From contig CANFUF010000001.1 in NCBI GenBank assembly GCA_947450095.1, forward strand, positions 21,341 to 85,340: a stretch of 64,000 bases of DNA, read 5' to 3'. This DNA comes from Roseiflexaceae bacterium (GTDB lineage: Bacteria; Chloroflexota; Chloroflexia; Chloroflexales; Roseiflexaceae). Positions 42,199-50,753 of this stretch are shown piece by piece (position 1 is the stretch's first letter; every line of letters starts with the position of its first letter). The notes under the pieces were generated by a model, which saw nothing but the letters and a program-made list of their open reading frames with translations, had not been told where the DNA came from and did not search any database. A program made the translations under genes and the position numbers.

Positions 42199-43101
42199 AT
42201 GAGCCGCGCGCAGACACGCACAGCCCCCACAATACAACTTTCGCGCATTTTGGCATGGGTTGCCTTTGCGTTGGTCATGTTGGTAACGTTGTTCCCGGTG
42301 TATTGGGTACTACGCACTTCCCTTTCTGATCACAAAGAAATTTATGTCCAGACGGCAGTCATTTGGCCGGTAGGGTTTACACTTGACAACTTCAAGCGGG
42401 TGCTCGGGATGTTTACCGCAGAGCAATCGGTAGCCATGGGTGGTACCGCTACGGGTATCAATTTCTGGTTGTATTTGCGGAATTCCTTTGTTGTTTCGAC
42501 CTTTTTGGTGGCGGGACAGACTTTTTTTAGTGCCATGGCAGCCTATGCCTTTGCCCGCTTACGATTTCCCGGGCGCGATCAGATTTTTTTCTTGTATCTG
42601 ACGGCCATGATGATTCCTGGGGTCGTAACGTTGATTCCCAACTTCATTTTGATTCGTGACCTCAAGTGGTTAGACACGTTTCAAGGAATTATGGCACCAG
42701 GGTTTTTGATGACGCCATTCACGGTCTTCTTTTTGCGCCAGTTTTTCCTTGGGATCAATCACGAACTCGAGGAAGCGGCGACACTCGATGGCGCCAACAT
42801 CCCGACGATATTTTGGCGCGTGGCACTGCCCTTGAGCATCCCTGCCTTGAGCACACTCGCGATTTTGCAATTCATTGCCACCTGGAACGACTATCTCTGG
42901 CCGTTTTTGGTTGGCAAAAAAGAAGCGGTGCGGGTACTTACGGTAGCATTGGCAATCTTCCAGTCACAGACGCCCCAAGGCGCACCGGACTGGGGTGGGT
43001 TGATGGCTGGCACAGCACTGAGTCTAGTGCCCACATTGGTTATTTTCTTGGTCTTTGGACGCCGGGCGGTCAATGCGATTCAGTTTACCGGCTTCCGCTA
43101 A
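42199..43101 (+). CDS. Sugar ABC transporter permease (CUT1, MalG/UgpE type)
   Basis: 300 residues, six helices. Start region ILAWVAFALVMLVTLFPVYWVLRTSL, and the EAA loop FFLGINHELEEAATLDGANIPTIFWRVALPLSIPALSTL. Partner of the preceding permease. No ATPase gene is in this cluster, so a shared MsmX/MalK-type ATPase encoded elsewhere is needed. A CGGTGCA/TGCACCG hairpin (43117-43132) sits in the 68-base gap before the binding-protein gene. Confidence 0.93.
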   Translation: MSRAQTRTAPTIQLSRILAWVAFALVMLVTLFPVYWVLRTSLSDHKEIYVQTAVIWPVGFTLDNFKRVLGMFTAEQSVAMGGTATGINFWLYLRNSFVVSTFLVAGQTFFSAMAAYAFARLRFPGRDQIFFLYLTAMMIPGVVTLIPNFILIRDLKWLDTFQGIMAPGFLMTPFTVFFLRQFFLGINHELEEAATLDGANIPTIFWRVALPLSIPALSTLAILQFIATWNDYLWPFLVGKKEAVRVLTVALAIFQSQTPQGAPDWGGLMAGTALSLVPTLVIFLVFGRRAVNAIQFTGFR

Positions 43102-43169
43102 CGCATTTGGCATCAACGGTGCATTTGCACCGAGTTGCATACAGGTTGTTTTTCGTTTTAGGAGGACTC

Positions 43170-44597
43170 ATGCGTTCACGTATCAACGCGTTGGCATTCG
43201 CACTCATGGTGATCACCAGCATGCTCTTGGTAGCATGTGGTGCCAAAGCACCTGCAGCCGAGCCAACCAAGGCACCCGATGCCGCCGCAGCCACCGAAGC
43301 CCCCGCTGCCACCGAAGCCCCCGCTGCCACTGCAGCTCCTGCTGCTGAAGCAGTCACCATCCGTTACGGCTTGTGGGACGGCAATCAACAGCCCGCCTAC
43401 GAAGCGTGTGCCGCTGCCTTCACCAAGACCAACCCCAACATCACTGTGAAGGTTGAGCAAGCTGGTTGGGGCGACTATTGGAACGGCGTACAGACCGGTA
43501 TGGTCAGCGACACCGCACCCGACGTCTTCACCAATCACTTGGCCAAGTACCCCGAGTTTGCGTCAAAGCAACAACTCGTCGACCTCAAGCCATTCATCGA
43601 CCGTGATGGCGTCGACACCAAGCAATACTTGGCTGGTTTGGCCGACCTCTGGGGCCGCGATGGCAAGACCTATGGTTTGCCCAAGGACTGGGACACCATT
43701 GCCGTCGTATACAACCAAGACATGCTCGACAAAGCCGGCGTAACCGTTGACGAACTCAACAGCGCCGAGTGGAATGCCAAGGATGGCGGTTCGTTCGGTC
43801 AAATCATCAAGAAGTTGACCCTCGACTCAAACGGCAAGAACGCCCTTGACAAAGCCTTCGACAAGACCAAAGTCGTGCAATACGGCTTCATTCCTGGCGG
43901 CGGCGGCGGTGCTTATGGTCAGACCCAATGGAGCCATTGGGCCGTTTCGAACGGCTTCAAGTTCAATGACGGTCTCTATGCCACCAAGTACTACTATGAC
44001 GACCCCAAGTTGGCCGAAACCATTCAATGGTATGCCAACCTCAACCTCGTCGATGGCGTAGCCCCCGCATTGGCCGACATCAAGAGCCTCGGCGCCAACG
44101 CCCTCTTCACCGGCGGTAAGGGTGCCTTGACCACCGATGGTTCATGGATGATCGGTGCCTACACCAAGGACACCAAGTTCAAAGTCGGCTTCGCTCGTTT
44201 GCCCAAGGGCCCAGAAGGTCGCAAGTCGATGTTCAACGGTCTCGCCGACTCAATCTGGGTTGGTAGCAAGCACCAAGAAGAATCCTGGCAGTGGTTGAAG
44301 TTCGCCTCATCACCGGCTTGTGAAAACATCGTCGGTAGCTATGGCGTCGTCTTCCCAGCCATCCAATCAGGCGTAGATGCCGCTTTGGCAGCCTACAAGG
44401 CCAAGGGTCTCGACGTCTCAGCCTTCACGGCTCAGGCCACCGAAGCCAATGGTACCTTCTTGTTCCCCGTGACTGACCATGCGTCAGAAATCGGACCGAT
44501 CATGGATGCCCTGATGGACAGCATTATGCTTGGCCAAAAGACCGCAGCCGCTGGTCTCAAAGAAGGCAATGACCAAGTCAACGCCCTCTTCAAGTAA
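43170..44597 (+). CDS. Extracellular sugar-binding lipoprotein, family 1
   Basis: 475 residues from the ATG at 43170 (GGAGG 6 bases upstream); longer readings run through the permease gene and are false. Lipobox LVAC (Cys23), an EAPAAT-type linker (~30-60), then the SBP_bac_1 fold: VTIRYGLWDGNQQPAYEACAAAFTKTNPNITVKVEQAGW, GKTYGLPKDWDTIAVVYNQDMLDKAG and GSWMIGAYTKDTKFKVGFARLPKGPEG. It binds a sugar for the CUT1 importer. The GH4 gene next door suggests an alpha-galactoside. The linker matches that of the family 5 protein at 31061-32938. Confidence 0.93.
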   Translation: MRSRINALAFALMVITSMLLVACGAKAPAAEPTKAPDAAAATEAPAATEAPAATAAPAAEAVTIRYGLWDGNQQPAYEACAAAFTKTNPNITVKVEQAGWGDYWNGVQTGMVSDTAPDVFTNHLAKYPEFASKQQLVDLKPFIDRDGVDTKQYLAGLADLWGRDGKTYGLPKDWDTIAVVYNQDMLDKAGVTVDELNSAEWNAKDGGSFGQIIKKLTLDSNGKNALDKAFDKTKVVQYGFIPGGGGGAYGQTQWSHWAVSNGFKFNDGLYATKYYYDDPKLAETIQWYANLNLVDGVAPALADIKSLGANALFTGGKGALTTDGSWMIGAYTKDTKFKVGFARLPKGPEGRKSMFNGLADSIWVGSKHQEESWQWLKFASSPACENIVGSYGVVFPAIQSGVDAALAAYKAKGLDVSAFTAQATEANGTFLFPVTDHASEIGPIMDALMDSIMLGQKTAAAGLKEGNDQVNALFK

Positions 44598-44612
44598 CTT
44601 CGGGTTACACCG

Positions 44613-44652
44613 ACGCTTGGTGGCTGGGGCAACCCATCCACCAAGCGTTTTT
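44613..44652 (+). terminator. Rho-independent terminator after the sugar-binding gene
   Basis: Perfect 11-bp arms ACGCTTGGTGG (44613-44623) and CCACCAAGCGT (44638-44648), followed by T5 (44648-44652). It separates the transporter from the GH4 gene, which starts 180 bases on. Confidence 0.88.
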
Positions 44653-44704
44653 CATTTATCCCCCACCCTGCGCGAATCATTCGGTTTTGAAAGCGTAATT
44701 CCCA

Positions 44705-44729
44705 CAGTGATACCAATGGACCGTCACTG
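44705..44729 (+). promoter_or_regulatory. Inverted repeat upstream of the GH4 gene, candidate operator
   Basis: CAGTGA (44705-44710) and TCACTG (44724-44729) with a 13-base spacer, followed by TGTATTAT, a possible -10. It is ~100 bases before the GH4 start. Six-base arms can occur by chance. Confidence 0.3.
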
Positions 44730-44830
44730 TATTATGATATGGAGGAACGCGCGATAGCTTTTTTCGCGTGGTACCAACACAATGGTCTTGCTTATTTCGT
44801 ATCACTTGGTCAGAAAGGATTCAACGATTT

Positions 44831-46129
44831 ATGGCTATTATTACCTTTATCGGCGCGGGGAGCACCGTTTTTGCAAAAAACTTGCTGGTCGACATTTTGT
44901 CGTTCCCCGAGCTCTCCAATGCCACCATTCGCTTGTTTGACATCGACACGGAACGCCTCAAGACCTCGGAAGTCGTCGCCCACAAGGTGGCCGAAGCCTT
45001 GGGAGCCAAACCAACCATCGTCGCCACCACCGATCGCAAAAAAGCCCTCGACGGCGCTGATTATGCCATTGCCATGTTCCAAGTAGGGGGCTACAAACCC
45101 TCCACCGTCATCGACTTTGACATTCCCAAGCGCTACGGCTTACGCCAAACCATCGCCGATACCCTCGGCATCGGTGGCATCATGCGCGGCTTGCGCACCA
45201 TCCCCGTGATGCTCGATATGTGCCGCGATATGGAACAAGTCGCCGGCGATATTACCTTCCTCAATTACGTCAACCCGATGGCGATGAACTGCTGGGCCAT
45301 GTCACGCGCCACACCCATCAAAACCATCGGCTTGTGCCACTCGGTCCAAGGCACCGCCGAACAATTGGCCGACGACATTGGCGTGCCCATCGACGACATC
45401 AACTATGTCAGCGCCGGTATCAACCACATGGCCTTTTATCTCAAATTCGAAAAAGATGGTCAGAGCCTCTACCCAGCAATCCAAAAGGTCTACAACGAAA
45501 AACGCGTCCCCGATTGGAACCGCGTCCGCTACGAGATTTTCAACCGCTTCGGTTACTTTGTCACCGAATCAAGCGAACATTTTGCCGAATACACCCCGTG
45601 GTTCATCAAGCGCGACCGCCCTGAACTCCTCGAAGACTTCAACATCCCCATCGATGAATACATTCGCCGTTGCGAAAACCAAATCGCCGGCTGGCACCAG
45701 CTCCGCAGTGATTTGATCACCTCGAACGCCCCCATCGAAGTCAGCCGGAGCCATGAATACGGCTCACTCATTATCCACAGCATGGAAACAGGCCAGCCCC
45801 GCGTGGTCTATGGCAACGTCCCCAACAAAGGCTTGATCGACAACTTGCCCGCCGGTTGCTGTGTCGAAGTACCCGTACTCGTCGACAAAAGCGGCTTGCA
45901 ACCCACCAAAATCGGCGCCTTGCCCCCCCACTTGGCGGCCATGATGCAAACCAACATCAATGTGCAGTCATTGACGGTCGAAGCCGCCTTGACCGGCAAG
46001 CGCGAACACGTCTACCACGCCGCCGCATTTGATCCGCATACCGCCGCCGAGCTCTCGCTCGACCAGATTTGGAATTTGTGCGACGATTTGATTGCCGCCC
46101 ACGGCGACATGATTCCCACCTTGAAGTAG
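44831..46129 (+). CDS. Glycoside hydrolase family 4 enzyme (alpha-galactosidase-like)
   Basis: 432 residues from the ATG at 44831 (AGAAAGGA upstream). GH4 enzymes use NAD and a metal (usually Mn) in a redox-elimination mechanism inside the cytoplasm. The N-terminal nucleotide fold has FIGAGSTVFAKNLL. GYKPSTVIDFDIPKRYGLRQTIADTLGIGGIMRGLRTIPV, FLNYVNPMAMNCWA, GLCHSVQGTAEQLA (Cys and His metal ligands) and VSAGINHMAFYL are MelA-type. No phosphate-binding pattern of the 6-phospho subgroup is evident to me, which fits an ABC importer that delivers unphosphorylated sugar. Length is near MelA (451). Alpha-glucosidase or alpha-glucuronidase remain possible. Confidence 0.87.
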   Translation: MAIITFIGAGSTVFAKNLLVDILSFPELSNATIRLFDIDTERLKTSEVVAHKVAEALGAKPTIVATTDRKKALDGADYAIAMFQVGGYKPSTVIDFDIPKRYGLRQTIADTLGIGGIMRGLRTIPVMLDMCRDMEQVAGDITFLNYVNPMAMNCWAMSRATPIKTIGLCHSVQGTAEQLADDIGVPIDDINYVSAGINHMAFYLKFEKDGQSLYPAIQKVYNEKRVPDWNRVRYEIFNRFGYFVTESSEHFAEYTPWFIKRDRPELLEDFNIPIDEYIRRCENQIAGWHQLRSDLITSNAPIEVSRSHEYGSLIIHSMETGQPRVVYGNVPNKGLIDNLPAGCCVEVPVLVDKSGLQPTKIGALPPHLAAMMQTNINVQSLTVEAALTGKREHVYHAAAFDPHTAAELSLDQIWNLCDDLIAAHGDMIPTLK

Positions 46130-46156
46130 GAAGTGTGAAGGCGGAAGTAGGAAGTA
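46122..46156. repeat. GAAGTAGGAAGT short repeat after GH4
   Basis: TTGAAGTAGGAAGTGTGAAGG followed by CGGAAGTAGGAAGTA; the first copy includes the GH4 stop codon (TAG). Same motif as 24018-24093. Confidence 0.5.
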
Positions 46157-46197
46157 CCGGAATCTCCCTGCATGGCGCCATACAATCTCTCACAAAA

Positions 46198-46227
46198 CGA
46201 ACCTCGATGCATTCGCATCGAGGTTCG
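46198..46227. terminator. Bidirectional terminator between GH4 and EamA genes
   Basis: 13-bp arms CGAACCTCGATGC (46198-46210) and GCATCGAGGTTCG (46215-46227), loop ATTC. T-rich on both sides (TTTGATTT on plus, TTTTGTG on minus). Convergent genes end at 46129 and 46234. Confidence 0.82.
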
Positions 46228-46233
46228 TTTGAT

Positions 46234-47106
46234 TTATTGCGGCGTGGCATTGCGCCGTGCCAACCAAATGCACACCATTACCGCCGCCGACGCCAGCAGC
46301 AACACCGGCGATGGTACTTCGCCATCGATCGGCCAGGCCCACATCATCGTCAAAAACGATTGCAATAATTGAATCTGACTGACCCGTGGAATCCCCCCCA
46401 ACGCCAAACCGTGATACCACGCAAAAAAACCAAAAAACATGCTAAACACACCCAAATAACTCAAGGCTAGCCACGCTGCCATCGGCACTGCTACCGTGGG
46501 CGCCAACGCAATCGTGGGCCAAATCAACACCGGGGCAGCCAGCACATTGGCCCAACAAATCGTGCGCCAACCACCTAGCTCACCTGCCAACTTGCCGCCA
46601 AATACATACCCCACCGCGGCAATCAAGACTGCGGCAATCATGGCCGAATCGCCGATGGTCACTCCGGCGCCACTACGCCACAACACCACACCCACTGCGA
46701 TGCTACTGCCGGTGACTGCCGCCACCCAGAATTGCCAGCGCAAACGATAATGCAACACCACCGCGCCCAAGGCCACTGTAGCTAACGGCAACAAGCCATT
46801 GACGACAGCACCGTGCCCAGCAGGTACATATTTCATGGCGATTGATGAAAAAATCGGGAAGCCGATGGTGACACCGCTGGCGGTAATCGCTAAGCGGCGA
46901 ATCTGATCCCACGTCGGCCAGGGCGTCCGTGTAATCAACAAGGCAATCACTGACAATACACCGGCCAGCAAGGCCCGGGCAGCTCCCACAAATACTGGGT
47001 CAAAACTCGCGACTGCAACGCGTGTCATGGGGAGCGACACACTAAAAATCAATACGCCCACGAATCCCCATGCCATACCGGCATTGGCCTGTTGTTGTGT
47101 CGTCAC
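46234..47106 (-). CDS. EamA/DMT-family transporter
   Basis: 290 residues with about ten hydrophobic helices in two EamA repeats, e.g. SLPMTRVAVASFDPVFVGAARALLAG in the first half and YLGVFSMFFGFFAWYHGLALGG in the second. The drug/metabolite transporter family exports amino acids, nucleotide derivatives or other small molecules. No substrate can be assigned. It is monocistronic and divergent from the PfkB kinase gene. A second, different EamA protein is encoded at 59662-60561. Confidence 0.85.
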   Translation of the reverse strand: MTTQQQANAGMAWGFVGVLIFSVSLPMTRVAVASFDPVFVGAARALLAGVLSVIALLITRTPWPTWDQIRRLAITASGVTIGFPIFSSIAMKYVPAGHGAVVNGLLPLATVALGAVVLHYRLRWQFWVAAVTGSSIAVGVVLWRSGAGVTIGDSAMIAAVLIAAVGYVFGGKLAGELGGWRTICWANVLAAPVLIWPTIALAPTVAVPMAAWLALSYLGVFSMFFGFFAWYHGLALGGIPRVSQIQLLQSFLTMMWAWPIDGEVPSPVLLLASAAVMVCIWLARRNATPQ

Positions 47107-47187
47107 GATGATCCTTTGGCAATAGTTGATACTCCGGTATCATACCGTATCTCAACAGCCGCGGTAGCTGATTTTCACCGATACCGG

Positions 47188-47196
47188 TGCTACAAT
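47188..47196 (+). promoter_or_regulatory. Extended -10 upstream of the PfkB kinase gene
   Basis: TGCTACAAT (TGn + TACAAT), ~109 bases before the ATG. It lies among GATACCGGT/GGTACC palindromes that could bind a regulator. No clear -35. Confidence 0.4.
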
Positions 47197-47304
47197 AGAG
47201 CCACAACGGTACCGATTCACCCCGCACCCCCACGTTTTTTTCAATAACAACATCCAAAAACAACCACAATTGCGGGCATATCTCGCACCCGAAAAGAGGC
47301 CACT

Positions 47305-48378
47305 ATGCCACGAATCATCGTTGCCGGTCATCTCTGCCTCGACATCATCCCCGACCTGCAGGCACTCCCCGTAGCAGCCGTAGCACTCCCCGGCAGGCTC
47401 AATGAAGTAGGCGCATTGACGATTGCGCTGGGGGGCGCTGTCGCCAATACGGGACTTGCCCTACACCTATTGGGGGGCGAGGTGGGGTTGGTGGGACTCT
47501 GTGGCACTGATTTCGTGGGGAATGCCATCGTGCAACAGCTCGCTGCCCGCGACCCGCGACTCGTGGCTGGTTTAACCATCGATCCCCGCCAAGCGACGTC
47601 GTATTCAGTGGTAGTGGCGCCCAGTGGCCACGATCGCTCGTTTTGGTACTTCCCAGGCACCACCGCCCAGCTCGATTTGCCGCATATCATGCCACACCTG
47701 AGCGGCGCCGATTGGCTCCATATCGGCTATCCGCCGATGCTAGCCACCTTGATGCGCGATGACGCCGCGCCGCTGGTTGCGTTGCTCCAACAGGCCCATG
47801 CCCACGGCGTCACCACCAGCCTCGACATGGTGCTACCCGATCCACGTGCGCCCTCTGGCCAATACCCCTGGCCACACATCCTCGCACGCATCTTGCCCCA
47901 TACCGACGTGTTTGTGCCTAGTGCCAGCGAAATCTGTGCCATGCTCCGTCCGGACCTGTATGCCCGCTGGGGACATGATTGTGACCAGCAATTGACCAGC
48001 GCCGATATCACCAGCATCTGTACCGAGCTAATTGACCTCGGCGTGGCAGTGGCCGGCATCAAACTGGGTAGTCGAGGACTTTATTTGCATACCGGACCAG
48101 CGACGGCGTTCAACCATCTGCCGTGGCTCGCTACAGACCAATGGGCCAACCAGCGCCACGCACAACAGGCCTATCCCGTTACGGTGGCAGGTACCGTGGG
48201 GGCAGGTGATGCCTGCATGGCCGGTCTGATTCATGGCATCACTCAAAAGCTCCCTGTACACATATGTGCACAGGGAGCATGCGCCGTGGCGGCGTGTTGT
48301 GTCGAAGGAATCGATGCTGTCAGCGGGATTGTGGCGTGGAACGACACCCTGCGTCGCTTTGGCATCACCCGTGATTAA
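47305..48378 (+). CDS. PfkB-family carbohydrate kinase
   Basis: 357 residues of the ribokinase/PfkB fold. Start region IIVAGHLCLDIIPDLQ, glycine motif GGAVANTGLALHLLGGEVGLVGLCGTDFVG, and the C-terminal anion-hole signature TVAGTVGAGDACMAGLIHG containing the catalytic Asp. It phosphorylates a sugar, sugar acid or nucleoside; KDG or fructose kinase activity is possible given the island upstream, but nothing in the sequence settles it. It is alone on the plus strand and its stop overlaps that of the VIT-vWA gene (TTAA, 48375-48378). Confidence 0.88.
   Translation: MPRIIVAGHLCLDIIPDLQALPVAAVALPGRLNEVGALTIALGGAVANTGLALHLLGGEVGLVGLCGTDFVGNAIVQQLAARDPRLVAGLTIDPRQATSYSVVVAPSGHDRSFWYFPGTTAQLDLPHIMPHLSGADWLHIGYPPMLATLMRDDAAPLVALLQQAHAHGVTTSLDMVLPDPRAPSGQYPWPHILARILPHTDVFVPSASEICAMLRPDLYARWGHDCDQQLTSADITSICTELIDLGVAVAGIKLGSRGLYLHTGPATAFNHLPWLATDQWANQRHAQQAYPVTVAGTVGAGDACMAGLIHGITQKLPVHICAQGACAVAACCVEGIDAVSGIVAWNDTLRRFGITRD
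48245..48278 (-). terminator. Terminator for the VIT-vWA gene, lying inside the pfkB-type coding sequence
   Basis: A 30-bp near-perfect palindrome (48249-48278; arms GCTCCCTGT and ACAGGGAGC around CACATATGTG) encodes the protein near ...KLPVHICAQGA. On the minus strand it is followed by TTTT (48248-48245) and comes ~97 bases past the VIT-vWA stop. Confidence 0.6.
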
Positions 48379-50639
48379 CCCGCCGTCTGCAAAACAACCG
48401 TGATGCCGCCCCGCAACGCCACCGGGATGTCCTTTGCAGCGCCTTGGTAGCGAGCAGCCTCGTCATCACCAAGGATGACTGCCACCAAGGCTTGTACGAT
48501 TTGGGCCTCGCTATAGCCGGCAATCGCCTGACAGGCCTCGATGATGTCGGCTGGCAACCCTGCTGCCAACAGATGCGCCAAGGTCAGGGTGCGAATGTCG
48601 CGCTTGACCGTTGTCAAGGCCTTGGTCACCGCAGCTACATAACGGTTCATATCGCCGGCCGGTGCTTCGCGCTCGGTGTCGCCCTTAGAAAAACCGGGAA
48701 TGAGTTTCGCAATGTTCGCCAACACGCCACTGCTCCCACGTTTGCGTGTGGCCGGTCTAAGCGGATTAACGATTTGTGAATGCACTATGTCGCGAGGCGG
48801 CGCACTACTGCGACGAACATTCTCCCGTAGTGAATCACCTGCCGGCGGACTACTCATACGCGCACTACTCTTGCGTGCACTACTCGCCGGTCCCGAGAGA
48901 CTGGCACCTATCATGCGAGGTATTGGTGCTGCTGAAAACACCTGGAAACTCTCCATCACCCCCGCACTGCCATGCCAATCATAGGCCAGTTCTTGGGCCA
49001 CGACCGACTTGACCGCCGTGCCAATCACTTTGGCATCGCTGGCGTGGGTCGCCACTGCGACGACTGCCGTCTGCTCCGACAAGAGCTGGTGTTGCTCGGC
49101 CCACGCTTGCTGGGCATCACCCACCAAATCAGCCAAGTGCTGGGCAGCGATTGTGCGCACAAAATCAGCGGTCAAAGTATCGGGCACCGTCGTCGTGGGG
49201 ATGGGGATTTGCACCGTACCAACCCGCAAATGGGGGGTGACGGCACGGTCGAGCACTGCCGTCAACAACGCCGTATCACCGACGTATTGCAGGCGCCGAC
49301 CTTGCTTCCACGCTACCACGCCTTCGCCATATTCGATGGCGACATCAAGCACCACGTCGGCCTTGATGCGCCGTACAATCCGTGCCATAGCATCCTCGAT
49401 GCGCTCATTGGGGGTCACTACCTCACAAAACCCACCCGTGATTTGGGCTAATTTTTGGAGCTGACCATCGGCAGGGGCAAAGCCAATCACCATCGGATAA
49501 ATCCGGTGACCAGCCTTGAGGGCCCGCTGTGCCACACGATCAACCCCATAGGTCTCACCATCGGTAATCAAAATCACGTCACAGTCAGTCCCGTTGGTCG
49601 GCATATTGAGGACATGCTCGACGGCTCCCACCGTTTCGGTGCCACCGAGGTCTGCATTGACGGTTTTGAGCCAGGCATTCATCTGTTTGCGCACCACAGC
49701 GCCGACCTTCATCAAGCCTGCGGTGACATCTTGGACCTCACTACCAAAACGCGTAACCGCAATCGAATCACCATCGCTGAGCAACTGCAACAACCGTACC
49801 ACCGCTTGGCGGGCTTGGGTGATCGAGGTACCACTCATCGATCCCGAGCAGTCAATCAACAATTTGACATGCATGGCCTTGGCTACCGGTGCCGTTGTCG
49901 TGGGGGGAATCGTCACGTAGTTGGCCAACCATTGTTGGCGGGCATGACTCGCAGTCAAACTACCACAATACCCTTGATAACCGTGCGCCAACACCACCAC
50001 ATCCCGATCCATACTCACCCCATCAATCGCAATGGTCGTGATCGTCTCGTCACTGGCAATGGTGGCGATATGACTTGGCACTTCCAGCGTACTGGCAGCC
50101 CGTCCCCAGACCGTCAATTGGTAGGTGAATGGATAGCGCACAAACAAATCGCTAAACGGCACTTGCTCGGGGCGCATCGTTGCCGGTGGGGTACCATAGC
50201 GCGGGGCAATCGTAGTGGGCAAACTCACCCGCACCACCCCATCATTTGGTACCAGCATTTCACCGTAGGTGATGTGGATGGAGACTGCTTCACCTGCAGG
50301 TACGTTGCCGATTTGGATGGAGTAGAGGTCATCTACCTGCGCCACCAAAATCGCCGTGTCGCCGGCGGCGACTGCCTCGGTGTATTTTTTGCTGGCCTTG
50401 GGTTTGGCATAGACCTGTGATTGATAAACCACACCCCGCACGTGAATCTCGGCTTGGAGCAATACTGCCGCCGCTGGCAAGGGGAACGTATACATGACTT
50501 CTAATGGGTCGTGCGTGTTGTTGTGGTAGCGTTGCTGAATCATCATCCGCAAAAACAACCCCACCATCGACCCGACTGCGTCTACCCCGAGTAACGGAAT
50601 AACAACGCCATTTTTGGTTTGCAACTGTGCTTCTGACAT
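48375..50639 (-). CDS. VIT and von Willebrand factor A domain protein
   Basis: 754 residues. VIT domain (~1-135; YTFPLPAAAVLLQAEIHVRGV, KASKKYTEAVAAGDTAILVAQ and NVPAGEAVSIHITYGEML) followed by vWA (~257-420) with an intact MIDAS: Asp263-x-Ser265-x-Ser267 in LLIDCSGSMSG, and ILITDGETYG. After ~590 a Ser/Arg-rich low-complexity stretch (SSARKSSARMSS) leads to a C-terminal helical segment. No signal peptide is seen, so it is probably cytosolic. In bacteria such proteins bind metal and partner proteins, sometimes with MoxR-type ATPases, but no partner gene is nearby. GGAGG precedes the ATG. Confidence 0.87.
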   Translation of the reverse strand: MSEAQLQTKNGVVIPLLGVDAVGSMVGLFLRMMIQQRYHNNTHDPLEVMYTFPLPAAAVLLQAEIHVRGVVYQSQVYAKPKASKKYTEAVAAGDTAILVAQVDDLYSIQIGNVPAGEAVSIHITYGEMLVPNDGVVRVSLPTTIAPRYGTPPATMRPEQVPFSDLFVRYPFTYQLTVWGRAASTLEVPSHIATIASDETITTIAIDGVSMDRDVVVLAHGYQGYCGSLTASHARQQWLANYVTIPPTTTAPVAKAMHVKLLIDCSGSMSGTSITQARQAVVRLLQLLSDGDSIAVTRFGSEVQDVTAGLMKVGAVVRKQMNAWLKTVNADLGGTETVGAVEHVLNMPTNGTDCDVILITDGETYGVDRVAQRALKAGHRIYPMVIGFAPADGQLQKLAQITGGFCEVVTPNERIEDAMARIVRRIKADVVLDVAIEYGEGVVAWKQGRRLQYVGDTALLTAVLDRAVTPHLRVGTVQIPIPTTTVPDTLTADFVRTIAAQHLADLVGDAQQAWAEQHQLLSEQTAVVAVATHASDAKVIGTAVKSVVAQELAYDWHGSAGVMESFQVFSAAPIPRMIGASLSGPASSARKSSARMSSPPAGDSLRENVRRSSAPPRDIVHSQIVNPLRPATRKRGSSGVLANIAKLIPGFSKGDTEREAPAGDMNRYVAAVTKALTTVKRDIRTLTLAHLLAAGLPADIIEACQAIAGYSEAQIVQALVAVILGDDEAARYQGAAKDIPVALRGGITVVLQTAG

Positions 50640-50753
50640 GTGGTACCTCCTATTTTTTTGTTCACCGACCTTGATTATACACTATAACGTATAAATGTAA
50701 ATAGTCAGTTTATTTTCGTTTTGGGTGGAGTAGCAACGCGCGAGATTTACACA

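Noticed and set aside
42666..43169. N-terminal extension of the family 1 binding protein into the permease gene
   Set aside because: The lipoprotein signal and GGAGG site place the start at 43170; the extension would overlap the permease gene out of frame.
49455..50420. 321-codon frame opposite the VIT-vWA gene
   Set aside because: Antisense shadow; the minus-strand protein has an intact MIDAS and VIT domain.
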